Of a DNA stretch of 12,411 bases, positions 1-6,984 are shown piece by piece. Under the pieces are notes generated by a model, which saw only the letters and a program-made list of their open reading frames with translations, was not told the DNA's origin and did not search any database. The stretch comes from B120-G9 sp034659895 (GTDB lineage Bacteria > Zixibacteria > MSB-5A5 > GN15 > FEB-12): assembly GCA_034659895.1 (NCBI GenBank), contig JAYEIF010000146.1, positions 1-12,411 of the forward strand, written 5' to 3'. The translations under genes were made by a program, and so were the position numbers. Each line of letters opens with the position of its first letter. The stretch's first letter is position 1.

Positions 1-7
1 TTTTAAG

Positions 8-72
8 CTATTTATGAACAAAACCCTTTCACTTGAAACAATACAAAACATGCTTATCTATTTATGAACAAA
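8..72 (+). repeat. Pair of 15-bp direct repeats
   Basis: The string CTATTTATGAACAAA occurs exactly at 8-22 and again at 58-72, a 50-bp period. The two copies are too close together and too long to be likely by chance, even in AT-rich DNA. The sequence between them is not repeated. Only two copies are visible and the window starts just before the first, so a longer array to the left cannot be excluded. No function is assigned. Confidence 0.6.
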
Positions 73-83
73 GAACTTACCCG

Positions 84-100
84 CCTGTCGAGCGGACAGG
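84..100. repeat. Short GC-rich perfect hairpin
   Basis: CCTGTC at 84-89 pairs perfectly with GACAGG at 95-100 around a 5-nt loop. It stands out as a GC-rich island in AT-rich surroundings. There is no adjacent T-run on either strand, so it does not look like an intrinsic terminator. It may be one copy of a dispersed hairpin repeat, which this window alone cannot test. Confidence 0.5.
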
Positions 101-104
101 TACT

Positions 105-154
105 TTATTCAACAGACCCTATTTATATTACTGTACATGGGGTTTGCTGAATAA
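105..154. repeat. Imperfect 15-bp inverted repeat with 20-nt loop
   Basis: TTATTCAACAGACCC (105-119) is inverted at 140-154 (GGGTTTGCTGAATAA). Thirteen of 15 positions pair canonically; on the minus-strand RNA one of the remaining two is a G-U wobble. The arms end in GGGT/ACCC, which resembles insertion-sequence or small-transposon ends. The 20-nt interior is far too short to be a functional element. It could equally be a large mRNA 3' hairpin for the minus-strand operon. Confidence 0.45.
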
Positions 155-364
155 TTTGTTTTAGGCGCACAGCGACTTCTTGTTTGCGTAACTGGTGGCT
201 TTATGTTGCTCGTTTTTGAGATTTTACTTTTAACTCTGATGTATCGGGGCACTTTTGGGATACTTTTTCAACAAATTCTGTTAAGATAAATTATATCTAT
301 AACGGACGGAATTGACAGTGCCAACGATGGTAGTGATTAGTTCTTTGTTGATGTTTTTATCTGG

Positions 365-826
365 TCAGTTAGTTCCGACGATGGTTTTGAAGCTGTATAT
401 CTTCCATCGGTCGTGGACTTTGTGTAGTCCAAATTTAGTCTGGTATCCTTTTGACTGTTCCTTGTCAACAAATGTAACTTCAACTGTCGCCGTTTCTTTG
501 TAGACTTCAACTTTATTGATAATCCTTTGTAAACTAAACCAGCGTTTTTTAGTCAAGCCATCATTAGTAAGATCATCAAGAATCTGTTCCGGACTAGTAA
601 ATACACGAGGTTTATTTGTCTGAAGTGCATAATCTTCATTTTGATTGCGCATCAGTTCTGACAGATCGAGCAGGTGAGCAAGGGTAGCGCGGTCGTTTTT
701 CTCCATAGCTCCAAACATTGCGATTACCGCTGCTTTTGGATCAGTTGGAGAATTATTTGCACATCCGCTCACAATTGAAATAGCTAAAACTGCTACTGTG
801 ATAAAAAGACTAATTCGTTGTATCAT
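365..826 (-). CDS. Small NTF2-like (DUF4878-like) lipoprotein
   Basis: This is a predicted 153-residue envelope lipoprotein. The N-terminus has a basic residue, a hydrophobic stretch (about 5-19) and a lipobox-like VSGC with Cys22 as the lipidation site. The mature part begins with a helix of the form PKAAVIAMFGAMEKND. It ends in beta strands around residues 110-147 (VEVTFVDKE, then W-K-I-Y-S-F), the usual pattern of NTF2-like/DUF4878 lipoproteins whose partners are unknown. The start codon follows the stop of the upstream barrel gene directly (TAA then ATG). An AGGTGG ribosome site at 834-839 lies inside the last codons of that gene, so translation is probably coupled. The family assignment rests on pattern only. 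The frame stays open for 27 codons beyond the TGA stop and repeats the end motif TIVGT (see findings). Confidence 0.75.
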   Translation of the reverse strand: MIQRISLFITVAVLAISIVSGCANNSPTDPKAAVIAMFGAMEKNDRATLAHLLDLSELMRNQNEDYALQTNKPRVFTSPEQILDDLTNDGLTKKRWFSLQRIINKVEVYKETATVEVTFVDKEQSKGYQTKFGLHKVHDRWKIYSFKTIVGTN

Positions 827-1774
827 TTATAAACCACCTGTGATAGTTATTCTGTGACTATTACCCAACTCAGCGCCCGGGGTGAAAGCGTATGATATCT
901 GCATTTGCTTTATGTCAAAGCCAATTCCAATTCCAAGACCTGCCCAACTGTCTTCAGAATCGCTCGTTCGGTAGTTGGAACCAAAACTGTTCCATCCCAT
1001 ACGGAAGAAGAAGGGCTGAAATTCCCAGTATTCTCCTCCAAATGCAAAAACTATATCATTATCAGCTGGAAAGATGATGTCCCCTGATAATGTAAATGGT
1101 AATCCCCTTGGGCGCAATGCAATGCCCGTGCGTAACGTTAGAGGTAATGGGTCCTTTTCATCTCCAAGACTCGATAGTTGCAGTCCGAGATTTTTGACGG
1201 TTAGTCCAAAACGCAATCGATTGCGCAAGCGTGAATAGTGAATGCCGGCATCTATTGCAAGACCAGTAGCAGTATATTCTTCGACTGATTCAAAGATAAA
1301 TTTGACCGTGCCGCCATAAGAGAAATTATATCCTCTTCGAGAAGCTGCGGAGACTGCCAGTAACAAATCTCCTCCGCTAAAATCCCCCAGCACAGTACCT
1401 GTTTGGTCGGTGCGGATGAAATCACCGTAGTTAAGATAGCTTGCCCACCAGCCAATTGATAAATTTTCACGGTACTTGCGTATGTAGCCAAGAAAACCTG
1501 ACTGCATATCGACGAAGTAATTATGATAACCAGCAATATATCGATTTTTTTCAAGTGAAACAATACCGGCTGGGTTATAGTACAATGCAGATTCATCGTC
1601 AGCAAGACCTGTGAATGCTCCTCCCATTGCTACCGATCTGGCTCCTATATTGATTTTAAGAAAAGGGAAGCCGCTGGTGCCAGCTTTAGAATCAATTTCT
1701 CCAGCCGAAATGGAACTACAAATTATTCCTATTGTGATGAGCAATGAAAGTATTTTACTGCTATATGATTTCAT
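827..1774 (-). CDS. PorV/PorQ-family outer-membrane beta-barrel protein
   Basis: This is a 315-residue predicted outer-membrane protein. Residues 1-24 form a signal peptide with a likely cut after SISA. The family hallmark follows at residues 31-70: AGTSGFPFLKINIGARS, then AMGGAF, LADD and LYYNPAG, as in the PorV/PorQ (UPF0164, FadL-like) family. The rest is made of alternating aromatic and glycine-rich strands, as expected of a barrel. Bacteroidota members include PorV, the type IX secretion shuttle protein. No type IX gene or C-terminal sorting domain is visible here, so the name marks the family and not that role. The gene lies 88 bp after the LptE-like gene and abuts the lipoprotein gene that follows. 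Its best ribosome site, GAGGAG, lies about 15 nt upstream of the ATG, which is rather far. A tiny leader frame fills that gap. Confidence 0.85.
   Translation of the reverse strand: MKSYSSKILSLLITIGIICSSISAGEIDSKAGTSGFPFLKINIGARSVAMGGAFTGLADDESALYYNPAGIVSLEKNRYIAGYHNYFVDMQSGFLGYIRKYRENLSIGWWASYLNYGDFIRTDQTGTVLGDFSGGDLLLAVSAASRRGYNFSYGGTVKFIFESVEEYTATGLAIDAGIHYSRLRNRLRFGLTVKNLGLQLSSLGDEKDPLPLTLRTGIALRPRGLPFTLSGDIIFPADNDIVFAFGGEYWEFQPFFFRMGWNSFGSNYRTSDSEDSWAGLGIGIGFDIKQMQISYAFTPGAELGNSHRITITGGL
834..839 (-). promoter_or_regulatory. Ribosome binding site of the small lipoprotein gene
   Basis: On the minus strand this reads AGGTGG, seven bases before the ATG at 826-824. It overlaps the final codons of the barrel gene, which supports this start and translational coupling of the two genes. 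Confidence 0.5.
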
Positions 1775-1797
1775 GAGTTATCTTTAATTCTCCTCAT
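1771..1797 (-). other. Possible 8-codon leader ORF overlapping the porV-like start
   Basis: On the minus strand an ATG at 1797-1795 opens MRRIKDNS. Its TGA stop overlaps the ATG of the barrel gene in an ATGA junction. The GAGGAG ribosome-site sequence of the barrel gene lies within this mini-frame. The mini-frame has no obvious ribosome site of its own. It may be chance, or a coupling device that lets ribosomes re-initiate at the barrel start. Confidence 0.2.
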
Positions 1798-1813
1798 AAT
1801 AAGTAGTCTTGTA

Positions 1814-1841
1814 TAAATAGCTTAACCAAGTCTCTTTTCAA
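1814..1841 (-). promoter_or_regulatory. Weak candidate promoter before the porV-like gene
   Basis: On the minus strand, TTGAAA (1841-1836) and TATTTA (1819-1814) are 16 bp apart in the 88-bp gap between the LptE-like and barrel genes. The match is moderate and AT-rich DNA gives such matches easily. If real, it would allow the two downstream envelope genes to be expressed apart from the hut genes. Confidence 0.25.
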
Positions 1842-1862
1842 ATAAAAAATGTGATTTAATAT

Positions 1863-2369
1863 CTACCAACTCTTAGTTGTTTTATTAATAATTGTTTCCA
1901 CAAGCAGTTTAATAGCCTCTTGTTGTCCAACTTCTTCAGTTTCAGAATCTACCTGATAAATTCCCTGTTGACTTATCCTTTCTTTCCAAATTTCGGAGCC
2001 ATCATTAGAATTCTTGAGGACAACATCGAAGTCCATTGTAACTACGTAAGATATTACTTCATCATCTGGCGTAAACTCATGTGGCTGTCTGTCATATCCG
2101 ACCAGTTTCCCAATCAGGACAGCATCTGCATTCTCCACGGAAACGATGTTCATAGTCCCATCAGATATAAAGGCGTCTATAACTTTATTCGTCATCATAT
2201 CTGCCAAGCCAAATTCTGGAGTGTCATTCTCGAAACGTTCAACCGCCACTGAGGATATATCGGATTCCCCTTGAGGATTAAAGGTATAGACGTAACATGA
2301 GTTTGTAAGCATTACAACACCAATTAACATTACTAAAATGACCCGTGGATGATTTCTAAAACAATACAT
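1863..2369 (-). CDS. lptE: LptE-like LPS-assembly lipoprotein
   Basis: This is a 168-residue predicted lipoprotein of the LptE family (LPS-assembly lipoprotein, as found in FCB bacteria). In the known system LptE plugs the LptD barrel and helps place lipopolysaccharide in the outer leaflet. A basic N-terminus and hydrophobic stretch (10-22) lead to Cys25 in an imperfect lipobox (TNSC). Then come the typical YTFNP(Q)G, the SVAVERFEND(T)PEFGLAD block, and a strand pattern with DAVLIGKLVGYD, SYVVTMDFDVVL and EIWKERISQQG. The protein ends in a helix (EAIKLLVETIIN). The start lies 5 bp after the hutI stop with only a weak ribosome site (GGATAG). Translation therefore probably depends on the upstream gene. 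The next in-frame Met (14) would remove the basic N-terminus. LptD is not in the window, and an LptE partner beside hut genes is unusual. Confidence 0.8.
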   Translation of the reverse strand: MYCFRNHPRVILVMLIGVVMLTNSCYVYTFNPQGESDISSVAVERFENDTPEFGLADMMTNKVIDAFISDGTMNIVSVENADAVLIGKLVGYDRQPHEFTPDDEVISYVVTMDFDVVLKNSNDGSEIWKERISQQGIYQVDSETEEVGQQEAIKLLVETIINKTTKSW

Positions 2370-2374
2370 AAATA

Positions 2375-3640
2375 CTATCCATTTACAACGACCTGGCCGC
2401 CCTTGATTACTTTTGCTACCATGTTTACAGCGTAATGATATGGTAGTTCCCTAAAATCAGCCATATCCCATATCACTATGTCTGCTGACATCCCCTGTTG
2501 TAACTGGCCAATTTTTCCTCCACGATCGATAGCACAGGCGGCATTAACAGTGATTGCTGATAAAGCTTCAGCGGCAGTCATTTTCATCATGAGTGCAGCA
2601 AGAGAGGTCATAAAAGGCAAAGACTCACTGTAACTTGAGCCGGGATTGCAGTCAGTCGAGAGCGCCACCGCCAAGCCCTCTTCAATCATTTTACGCGCTG
2701 GCGCAAATTGTTTGCCCGCTAGTGAAAACGTAGTTCCGGGAAGCAGCACCGCTATCGTTCCTGCTTTAGCTAAAGCACGGATACCAGTGTCGGAGATATA
2801 GACAAGGTGATCAGCTGATACAGCTCCCATCTCAGCAGCTAATTCGGCGCCACCGATAGATTTAAGTTCCCCAACATGGAATTTCAATCCCAATCCAGCT
2901 TTTTTTGCTGCCTGTTGAATTTTTCGCGATTCCTCGATATTATAGACACCTTCTTCAGTGAAAATGTCGGAGAACTCCGCTAAATTGCCCTTTATCACTG
3001 CAGGTAGTATCTCATTGTTGATAATATCTATGTATTTATCTCGTTGATCACGATATTCATCAGGCACCTCGTGCGCTCCGAGAAAGGTTGGCACCAGATC
3101 GATAGCGTGAGTCTGATTCAAATCACGGATTACTTCAAGTTGTTTCAGTTCTGCTTCAGCGGATAAGCCATATCCAGACTTCGCTTCGATTGTAGTTACA
3201 CCATAGCGCAACATGCGGTCGAGTCGTTTTCTGGTTTTTTCGATTAGAGTTTGTTTAGGTGTATTCCTTAAATCACGCACTGATGCTCGAATACCACCGC
3301 CTGCATTGGCAATTTCCATATAGCTCTTGCCGGCAATGCGCATATCAAACTCTTTTTCCCTTGTCATGGAAAATACCGGATGTGTATGTGGATCTATCAA
3401 CCCGGGGGTTACAACCGCCCCATTTACGTCAATGACTTTACAGCCTTCGGCAAGAGGAGTTTTACCTTCTACCTGATCGGATTCTCCAACTGTTAAAATC
3501 TCGGAACCTGCCGCTGCTATACCGCCATTTTCAATAAGGCCAATGTCATTCAGTTGTTTTGTACCAATACGTGGGAAAGGGCCATTCATAGTTATTAGCT
3601 GGCCTATATTTTTGATTAGCAATGTTGCTTTTTTGTCCAT
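2375..3640 (-). CDS. hutI: Imidazolonepropionase
   Basis: HutI hydrolyses 4-imidazolone-5-propanoate to N-formimino-L-glutamate, the third step of histidine degradation in the cytoplasm. The 421-residue length is normal for this amidohydrolase-fold enzyme. A small N-terminal strand domain precedes the metal-binding DPHTHP (His85, His87). After it come AGGGIRASVRDLR, EAKSGYGL (about 152-159), GAHEVP (His190), the FHVGE strand (His255), SADH (His278) and STDCNPGS (Asp330). These are the expected metal and substrate positions, so the enzyme should be active. It follows hutU after a 54-bp gap and is followed 5 bp later by the lptE-like gene. The ribosome site (GTGAG, about 7 nt before the ATG) is weak. 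Two classes of formiminoglutamate-processing enzymes could act next. Neither is present here. Confidence 0.95.
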   Translation of the reverse strand: MDKKATLLIKNIGQLITMNGPFPRIGTKQLNDIGLIENGGIAAAGSEILTVGESDQVEGKTPLAEGCKVIDVNGAVVTPGLIDPHTHPVFSMTREKEFDMRIAGKSYMEIANAGGGIRASVRDLRNTPKQTLIEKTRKRLDRMLRYGVTTIEAKSGYGLSAEAELKQLEVIRDLNQTHAIDLVPTFLGAHEVPDEYRDQRDKYIDIINNEILPAVIKGNLAEFSDIFTEEGVYNIEESRKIQQAAKKAGLGLKFHVGELKSIGGAELAAEMGAVSADHLVYISDTGIRALAKAGTIAVLLPGTTFSLAGKQFAPARKMIEEGLAVALSTDCNPGSSYSESLPFMTSLAALMMKMTAAEALSAITVNAACAIDRGGKIGQLQQGMSADIVIWDMADFRELPYHYAVNMVAKVIKGGQVVVNG

Positions 3641-3694
3641 TACAATCTCACAGTTTATCTATTCGGAATTAAAATAGTTTGTGAATGCTTCATA

Positions 3695-5350
3695 TTATTT
3701 CTTCTTCATTGGGATTTTGATTTTATGTTTCCGCGCAAACTTGGTGGCATCGTCATAGCCAGCATCTACGTGACGCATGATACCGGTTCCAGGATCATTG
3801 GTCATTACTCGGTTGAGTCTTTTGGCCATCATTTTTGTTCCGTCGGCAACAATTACTTGTCCGGCATGAATAGCGTTGCCCATCCCGACACCGCCGCCAT
3901 GGTGAATCGAAACCCACGATGCTCCTGATACAGCATTGAGTAAACCATTTAGCAATGGCCAGTCAGCAACCGCATCGCTTCCGTCTATCATGCCTTCTGT
4001 CTCACGGTATGGTGAAGCCACACTACCACAGTCAAGATGGTCACGTCCGATTACAATAGGAGCTTTAATTTTCCCTTTTTTTACATAAGTGTTCATAATG
4101 TCAGCGAAACGAGCACGCTCGCCGTATCCTAGCCAGCAGATACGAGCAGGCAAACCCTGAAATGGGATGCGGTCTTGGGCTAATTTTATCCACCGTGTCA
4201 GAGAAGGGTTATGTTTGAATTCTCGCTTGATAATTTCATCAGTAATATAAATATCCTTTGGATCGCCTGAGAGTGCTACCCATCTGAAAGGACCACGTCC
4301 CTGACAAAATAATGGGCGGACAAACAACGGCACGAAACCTTTATAGGCAAAGGCATTCTTTAGTCCGCCAGTTTGTGCCTGACCGCGAAGGTTATTTCCA
4401 TAATCAAAAGTTATACACCCAGCCTTGTGAAACTTGACCATTGTATCGCAGTGTTTGACCATCGATTTATATGCACGCTTTATGTATCCCTTTGGATCTT
4501 TTTTACGCAGATGTTTTGCTTCTGTTACATTATAGCCTTCAGGAATATAGCCGTTGAGTTCATCATGGGCAGATGTCTGATCCGTAACAATATCCGGTCT
4601 AATACCGCGGCGATAAATTTCTGCGAAGATGGTAGCTGCGTTGCCGACCAATCCAACCGATATTGCCTTCTCTTTTGATGTATGTTCTTCGATTATTTTG
4701 AGAGCTTTGTCAAGAGAGCGAGTTTTGACATCACAGAAACCTTGCTTAATTCGACGAGTTATGTTAGCCTCGTTAACCTCAACTACGAGTATACTTGCCC
4801 CTGCCATAGTAGCAGCCATCGGTTGAGCGCCGCCCATGCCGCCCATACCACCGGTTAGAATCCAGCGGCCACTCAGGTCGCCATTAAAATGTTGATCCGC
4901 CGCTGCTGCAAATGATTCGTATGTTCCTTGAATGATTCCCTGTGCGCCGATGTATATCCAGCTTCCCGCTGTCATCTGGCCAAACATCATTAAGCCCATA
5001 GCATCGAGTTTTCGAAAATGATTCCAATTCGCCCAAGCTGGCACAAGGTTGCTGTTGGCGATTAAGACGCGCGGAGCGTAATCGTGCGTTTTGAATATCC
5101 CTACCGGTTTGCCAGATTGCACCAGTAATGTTTCATCGTTTTCAAGAGATTTCAGCGACTTACATATAGCAGCATAACTGTCCCAATTGCGAGCAGCTTT
5201 ACCACTACCACCATAGATAATTAGTTCTTTTGGATTTTCAGCAACCTCTGGATCAAGATTGTTATTTATCATGCGGTATGCGGCTTCCTGATGCCACCCT
5301 TTACATGAAAGTTTTGTTCCTCGCGGTGCGCGACATGTTTTAGGTTTCAT
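3695..5350 (-). CDS. hutU: Urocanate hydratase (urocanase)
   Basis: HutU converts urocanate to 4-imidazolone-5-propanoate with tightly bound NAD+, the second step of histidine degradation. Counting from the longer start at 5365 (556 residues), the motifs are YGGSGKAARNW (51-61), the NAD-binding run GGMGGMGGAQP (172-182), DQTSAHDELNGY (262-273), a Cys in PARIC (410) and DCGSVASPYRETEGM (445-459). These positions agree with the residue numbering I recall for Pseudomonas putida urocanase, including catalytic Cys410, so the protein is full length. I prefer the ATG at 5350 (551 residues). A GGAGG at 5363-5359 sits 8 nt before it and would lie inside the gene if the 5365 ATG were used. HutU is the first gene of the minus-strand operon, divergent from a symporter. 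hutH, which makes urocanate, is not in the window. Confidence 0.95.
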   Translation of the reverse strand: MKPKTCRAPRGTKLSCKGWHQEAAYRMINNNLDPEVAENPKELIIYGGSGKAARNWDSYAAICKSLKSLENDETLLVQSGKPVGIFKTHDYAPRVLIANSNLVPAWANWNHFRKLDAMGLMMFGQMTAGSWIYIGAQGIIQGTYESFAAAADQHFNGDLSGRWILTGGMGGMGGAQPMAATMAGASILVVEVNEANITRRIKQGFCDVKTRSLDKALKIIEEHTSKEKAISVGLVGNAATIFAEIYRRGIRPDIVTDQTSAHDELNGYIPEGYNVTEAKHLRKKDPKGYIKRAYKSMVKHCDTMVKFHKAGCITFDYGNNLRGQAQTGGLKNAFAYKGFVPLFVRPLFCQGRGPFRWVALSGDPKDIYITDEIIKREFKHNPSLTRWIKLAQDRIPFQGLPARICWLGYGERARFADIMNTYVKKGKIKAPIVIGRDHLDCGSVASPYRETEGMIDGSDAVADWPLLNGLLNAVSGASWVSIHHGGGVGMGNAIHAGQVIVADGTKMMAKRLNRVMTNDPGTGIMRHVDAGYDDATKFARKHKIKIPMKKK

Positions 5351-5358
5351 ATCCTTAT

Positions 5359-5363
5359 CCTCC
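5359..5363 (-). promoter_or_regulatory. Ribosome binding site deciding the hutU start
   Basis: GGAGG on the minus strand, 8 nt before the ATG at 5350-5348. It overlaps the alternative ATG at 5365-5363, which has no ribosome site of its own. This favours the shorter protein. Confidence 0.6.
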
Positions 5364-5377
5364 ATTTATTGAAAGAT

Positions 5378-5406
5378 AATATATGCCTACGATATAATAT
5401 TAGCAA
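5378..5406 (-). promoter_or_regulatory. Candidate promoter of the hutU operon
   Basis: On the minus strand TTGCTA (5406-5401) and TATATT (5383-5378) are 17 bp apart. The -10 matches the sigma-70 type consensus at five of six bases, the -35 at four. Transcription would start near 5371, leaving a short leader before the ribosome site. No clear operator palindrome for a HutC-type repressor was seen in the divergent region. Confidence 0.4.
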
Positions 5407-5447
5407 GAAAGTTTGGATTTATCACGCATAGAATTTTAATAAACTTG

Positions 5448-5475
5448 TTGATTTGGTCTGTTTGTGCAGTAAAAT
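5448..5475 (+). promoter_or_regulatory. Candidate promoter of the symporter gene
   Basis: TTGATT (5448-5453) and TAAAAT (5470-5475) are 16 bp apart. The -10 matches the consensus at five of six positions. It lies about 30 bp before the ribosome site of the symporter gene. It is divergent from the hutU promoter in the same 167-bp region, so shared regulation is possible. Confidence 0.35.
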
Positions 5476-5505
5476 ACGATATGAATGTTTTTGTATTGAT
5501 TACCT

Positions 5506-5512
5506 AAGGAGG
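5506..5512 (+). promoter_or_regulatory. Ribosome binding site of the symporter gene
   Basis: AAGGAGG, a full-strength Shine-Dalgarno sequence, 5 nt before the ATG at 5518. It fixes the start. Confidence 0.75.
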
Positions 5513-5517
5513 CCAGT

Positions 5518-6984
5518 ATGAATTCAAATATTCTATTAACAGTTTCATTCATAATTTATACGGCAGCTATAATTACAATCGGTCTCTATTCATCAAGACG
5601 TCGAAAGAAAACAAAAGAAGACTTTGTATTAGCTAATCGCGAACTTGGTCCATGGACATCTGCCTTATCAGCCTCGGCAAGTGCCGAATCAGGATGGGTG
5701 ATGTTGGGCTTGGTTGGAGAAGCTTACCTGTTTGGTATGTCAGCATTCTGGATTGTTCCGGGGATTGCTGTCGGATATCTCTTTAACTGGTTTGTAATAG
5801 CTGAACGCTTGCGCAAGAAATCTCTGAATCTTAATGCGGTAACATTGCCTCAGTATATTGACTCTCACTTTGGTGGAGGTTCAATATGGATCAAATTGAT
5901 AGCCATTATTATTATCACAGCCGCCATGCTTGGGTACGTTGCAGCACAAATGAATGCTGCAGGTAAAGCATTTGATGCTGTTTTCCATCTTCCATACTGG
6001 TTGGGGGTGTTGATTGGCGCAGTAGTTATTATGGCTTACACAATCACCGGTGGCTTTCGTGCTATTTGCTGGACTGATATTATTCAATCCAGTTTTATGT
6101 TCGTTGCGTTGATTGCTATGCCAATTATTTTGCTTTCTCGACTTGGTGGTTGGGATTCTTTTATAGAAGGAGTTAGAGCAATTGATGCAGAAGCTGTAGC
6201 TACGGATTCTATTATATTGTCTGTAGCTGGCGGAAAGACTGGAATGGCGGCTTTTGGCTTTATCATTGGATTGTTGGGTATTGGCCTTGGTTATCCGGGG
6301 CAACCCCATATTCTTTCGAGGTTTATGGCGGTAAAAGACAAAAAATCCGTCAAACGCGGTGGAGCTATTGCTATTTCATGGATGGTACTGGTTTATCTGG
6401 GAGCTATATTGTTCGGGGTGATGGCTAAGGTCTATTTCGGTATAATGGATGACCCCGAGCAAGCTTTACCACGGGCTGTTGGTGAGTTCTTACCTCCGGT
6501 TATTGGTGGTTTTGTAATTGCAGCCATTGTATCAGCTATTTGTTCTACGGCTGATTCGCAGCTCATTGTCGTATCTTCCACTATTTCGCGCGATGTATTT
6601 CCAATGTTTGGTAGCACAGGAAACTCGCTGAAACGAATCCAGAATACCGACCGCATTGTCTTGATTCTCTTAGCTTTGATATCTGTTTTCTTTGCTCTAA
6701 CAAAAAATCGAGTCATATTTGAATTTGTTCTGTATTCATGGTCAATACTTGGGGCAGCATTTGGTCCAATTGTTATTTTGAGTCTTTTATGGAAAGGGAC
6801 TACCCGCTCTGGCGCTATTGCTGGTATGCTCACAGGTAGTATCGTAACGATTGTATGGAGAAATATACCGGCTCTAAAAGCTACTGTGTATGAATTAATT
6901 CCAGCCTTTATTCTGGCATTTCTGGCAGTTTGGTTAGTTAGCCTGATAACCTCTTGTGACAAAAGCGCAAATCTACAGAATTAG
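5518..6984 (+). CDS. Sodium:solute symporter of the PutP (SSS) family
   Basis: This is a 488-residue inner-membrane transporter that should couple substrate uptake to sodium entry. It has the SSS-family layout of about 13 membrane segments. Landmarks are RELGPWTSALSASASAESGW in the second segment (41-60), ITGGFRA (176-182), GYPGQPHILSRFMA (259-271), CSTADSQL (342-349) and GAAFGPIVILSLLW (412-425). All align with the E. coli proline transporter PutP. The Ser-Thr pair of the sodium site (343-344) is kept. However, the aspartate known as Asp55 in PutP aligns with Ala56, with a glutamate at the next position (57). The gene is divergent from hutU, so histidine or urocanate is a sensible substrate guess. 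Proline or another solute cannot be excluded. No hydrophilic sensor domain is fused to the C-terminus. Confidence 0.88.
   Translation: MNSNILLTVSFIIYTAAIITIGLYSSRRRKKTKEDFVLANRELGPWTSALSASASAESGWVMLGLVGEAYLFGMSAFWIVPGIAVGYLFNWFVIAERLRKKSLNLNAVTLPQYIDSHFGGGSIWIKLIAIIIITAAMLGYVAAQMNAAGKAFDAVFHLPYWLGVLIGAVVIMAYTITGGFRAICWTDIIQSSFMFVALIAMPIILLSRLGGWDSFIEGVRAIDAEAVATDSIILSVAGGKTGMAAFGFIIGLLGIGLGYPGQPHILSRFMAVKDKKSVKRGGAIAISWMVLVYLGAILFGVMAKVYFGIMDDPEQALPRAVGEFLPPVIGGFVIAAIVSAICSTADSQLIVVSSTISRDVFPMFGSTGNSLKRIQNTDRIVLILLALISVFFALTKNRVIFEFVLYSWSILGAAFGPIVILSLLWKGTTRSGAIAGMLTGSIVTIVWRNIPALKATVYELIPAFILAFLAVWLVSLITSCDKSANLQN

Larger units (their letters stand above)
1..364. other. Gene-poor intergenic stretch with local repeats
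   Basis: No reading frame here has both a plausible start with a ribosome site and a recognisable product. The stretch lies downstream of the minus-strand operon that ends at 365. It contains a 15-bp direct repeat (8-22 and 58-72), a perfect 6-bp hairpin (84-100), a 15-bp imperfect inverted repeat (105-119 with 140-154), and two near-copies of ACTTT(A)TTCAACA (102-114 and 262-273). No clear rho-independent terminator follows the stop at 365. The concentration of repeats suggests a decayed mobile element or a dispersed intergenic repeat, but no transposase remnant was recognised. Confidence 0.6.

Noticed and set aside
64..150. 28-codon frame starting at an ATG in the second direct repeat
   Set aside because: It has no ribosome site, runs through the hairpin and the inverted repeat, and gives no recognisable product. 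Probably chance.
241..268. Possible plus-strand terminator: GTATC and GATAC arms followed by five Ts
   Set aside because: The stem is only 5 bp with a 13-nt loop, and no plus-strand gene is seen before it. Too weak to annotate.
365..367. Recoding of the lipoprotein TGA as selenocysteine or by an altered genetic code
   Set aside because: No selenocysteine-type stem-loop was identified and nothing else in the window indicates code change. A simple stop with an old duplication beyond it is more likely.
827..1774. Type IX secretion PorV
   Set aside because: The family matches, but no other type IX gene or sorting domain is in the window. The family name alone does not show that role.
3..1825. 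13-mer TTAAGCTATTTAT shared between the window start and the minus strand near 1813-1825
   Set aside because: AT-rich 13-mers are expected to recur by chance when all of both strands are compared. Only the local 15-bp pair is convincing.
5881..6962. Long antisense frames inside the symporter and kinase genes
   Set aside because: They are frame shadows of well-supported genes, with no ribosome sites and no recognisable domains.
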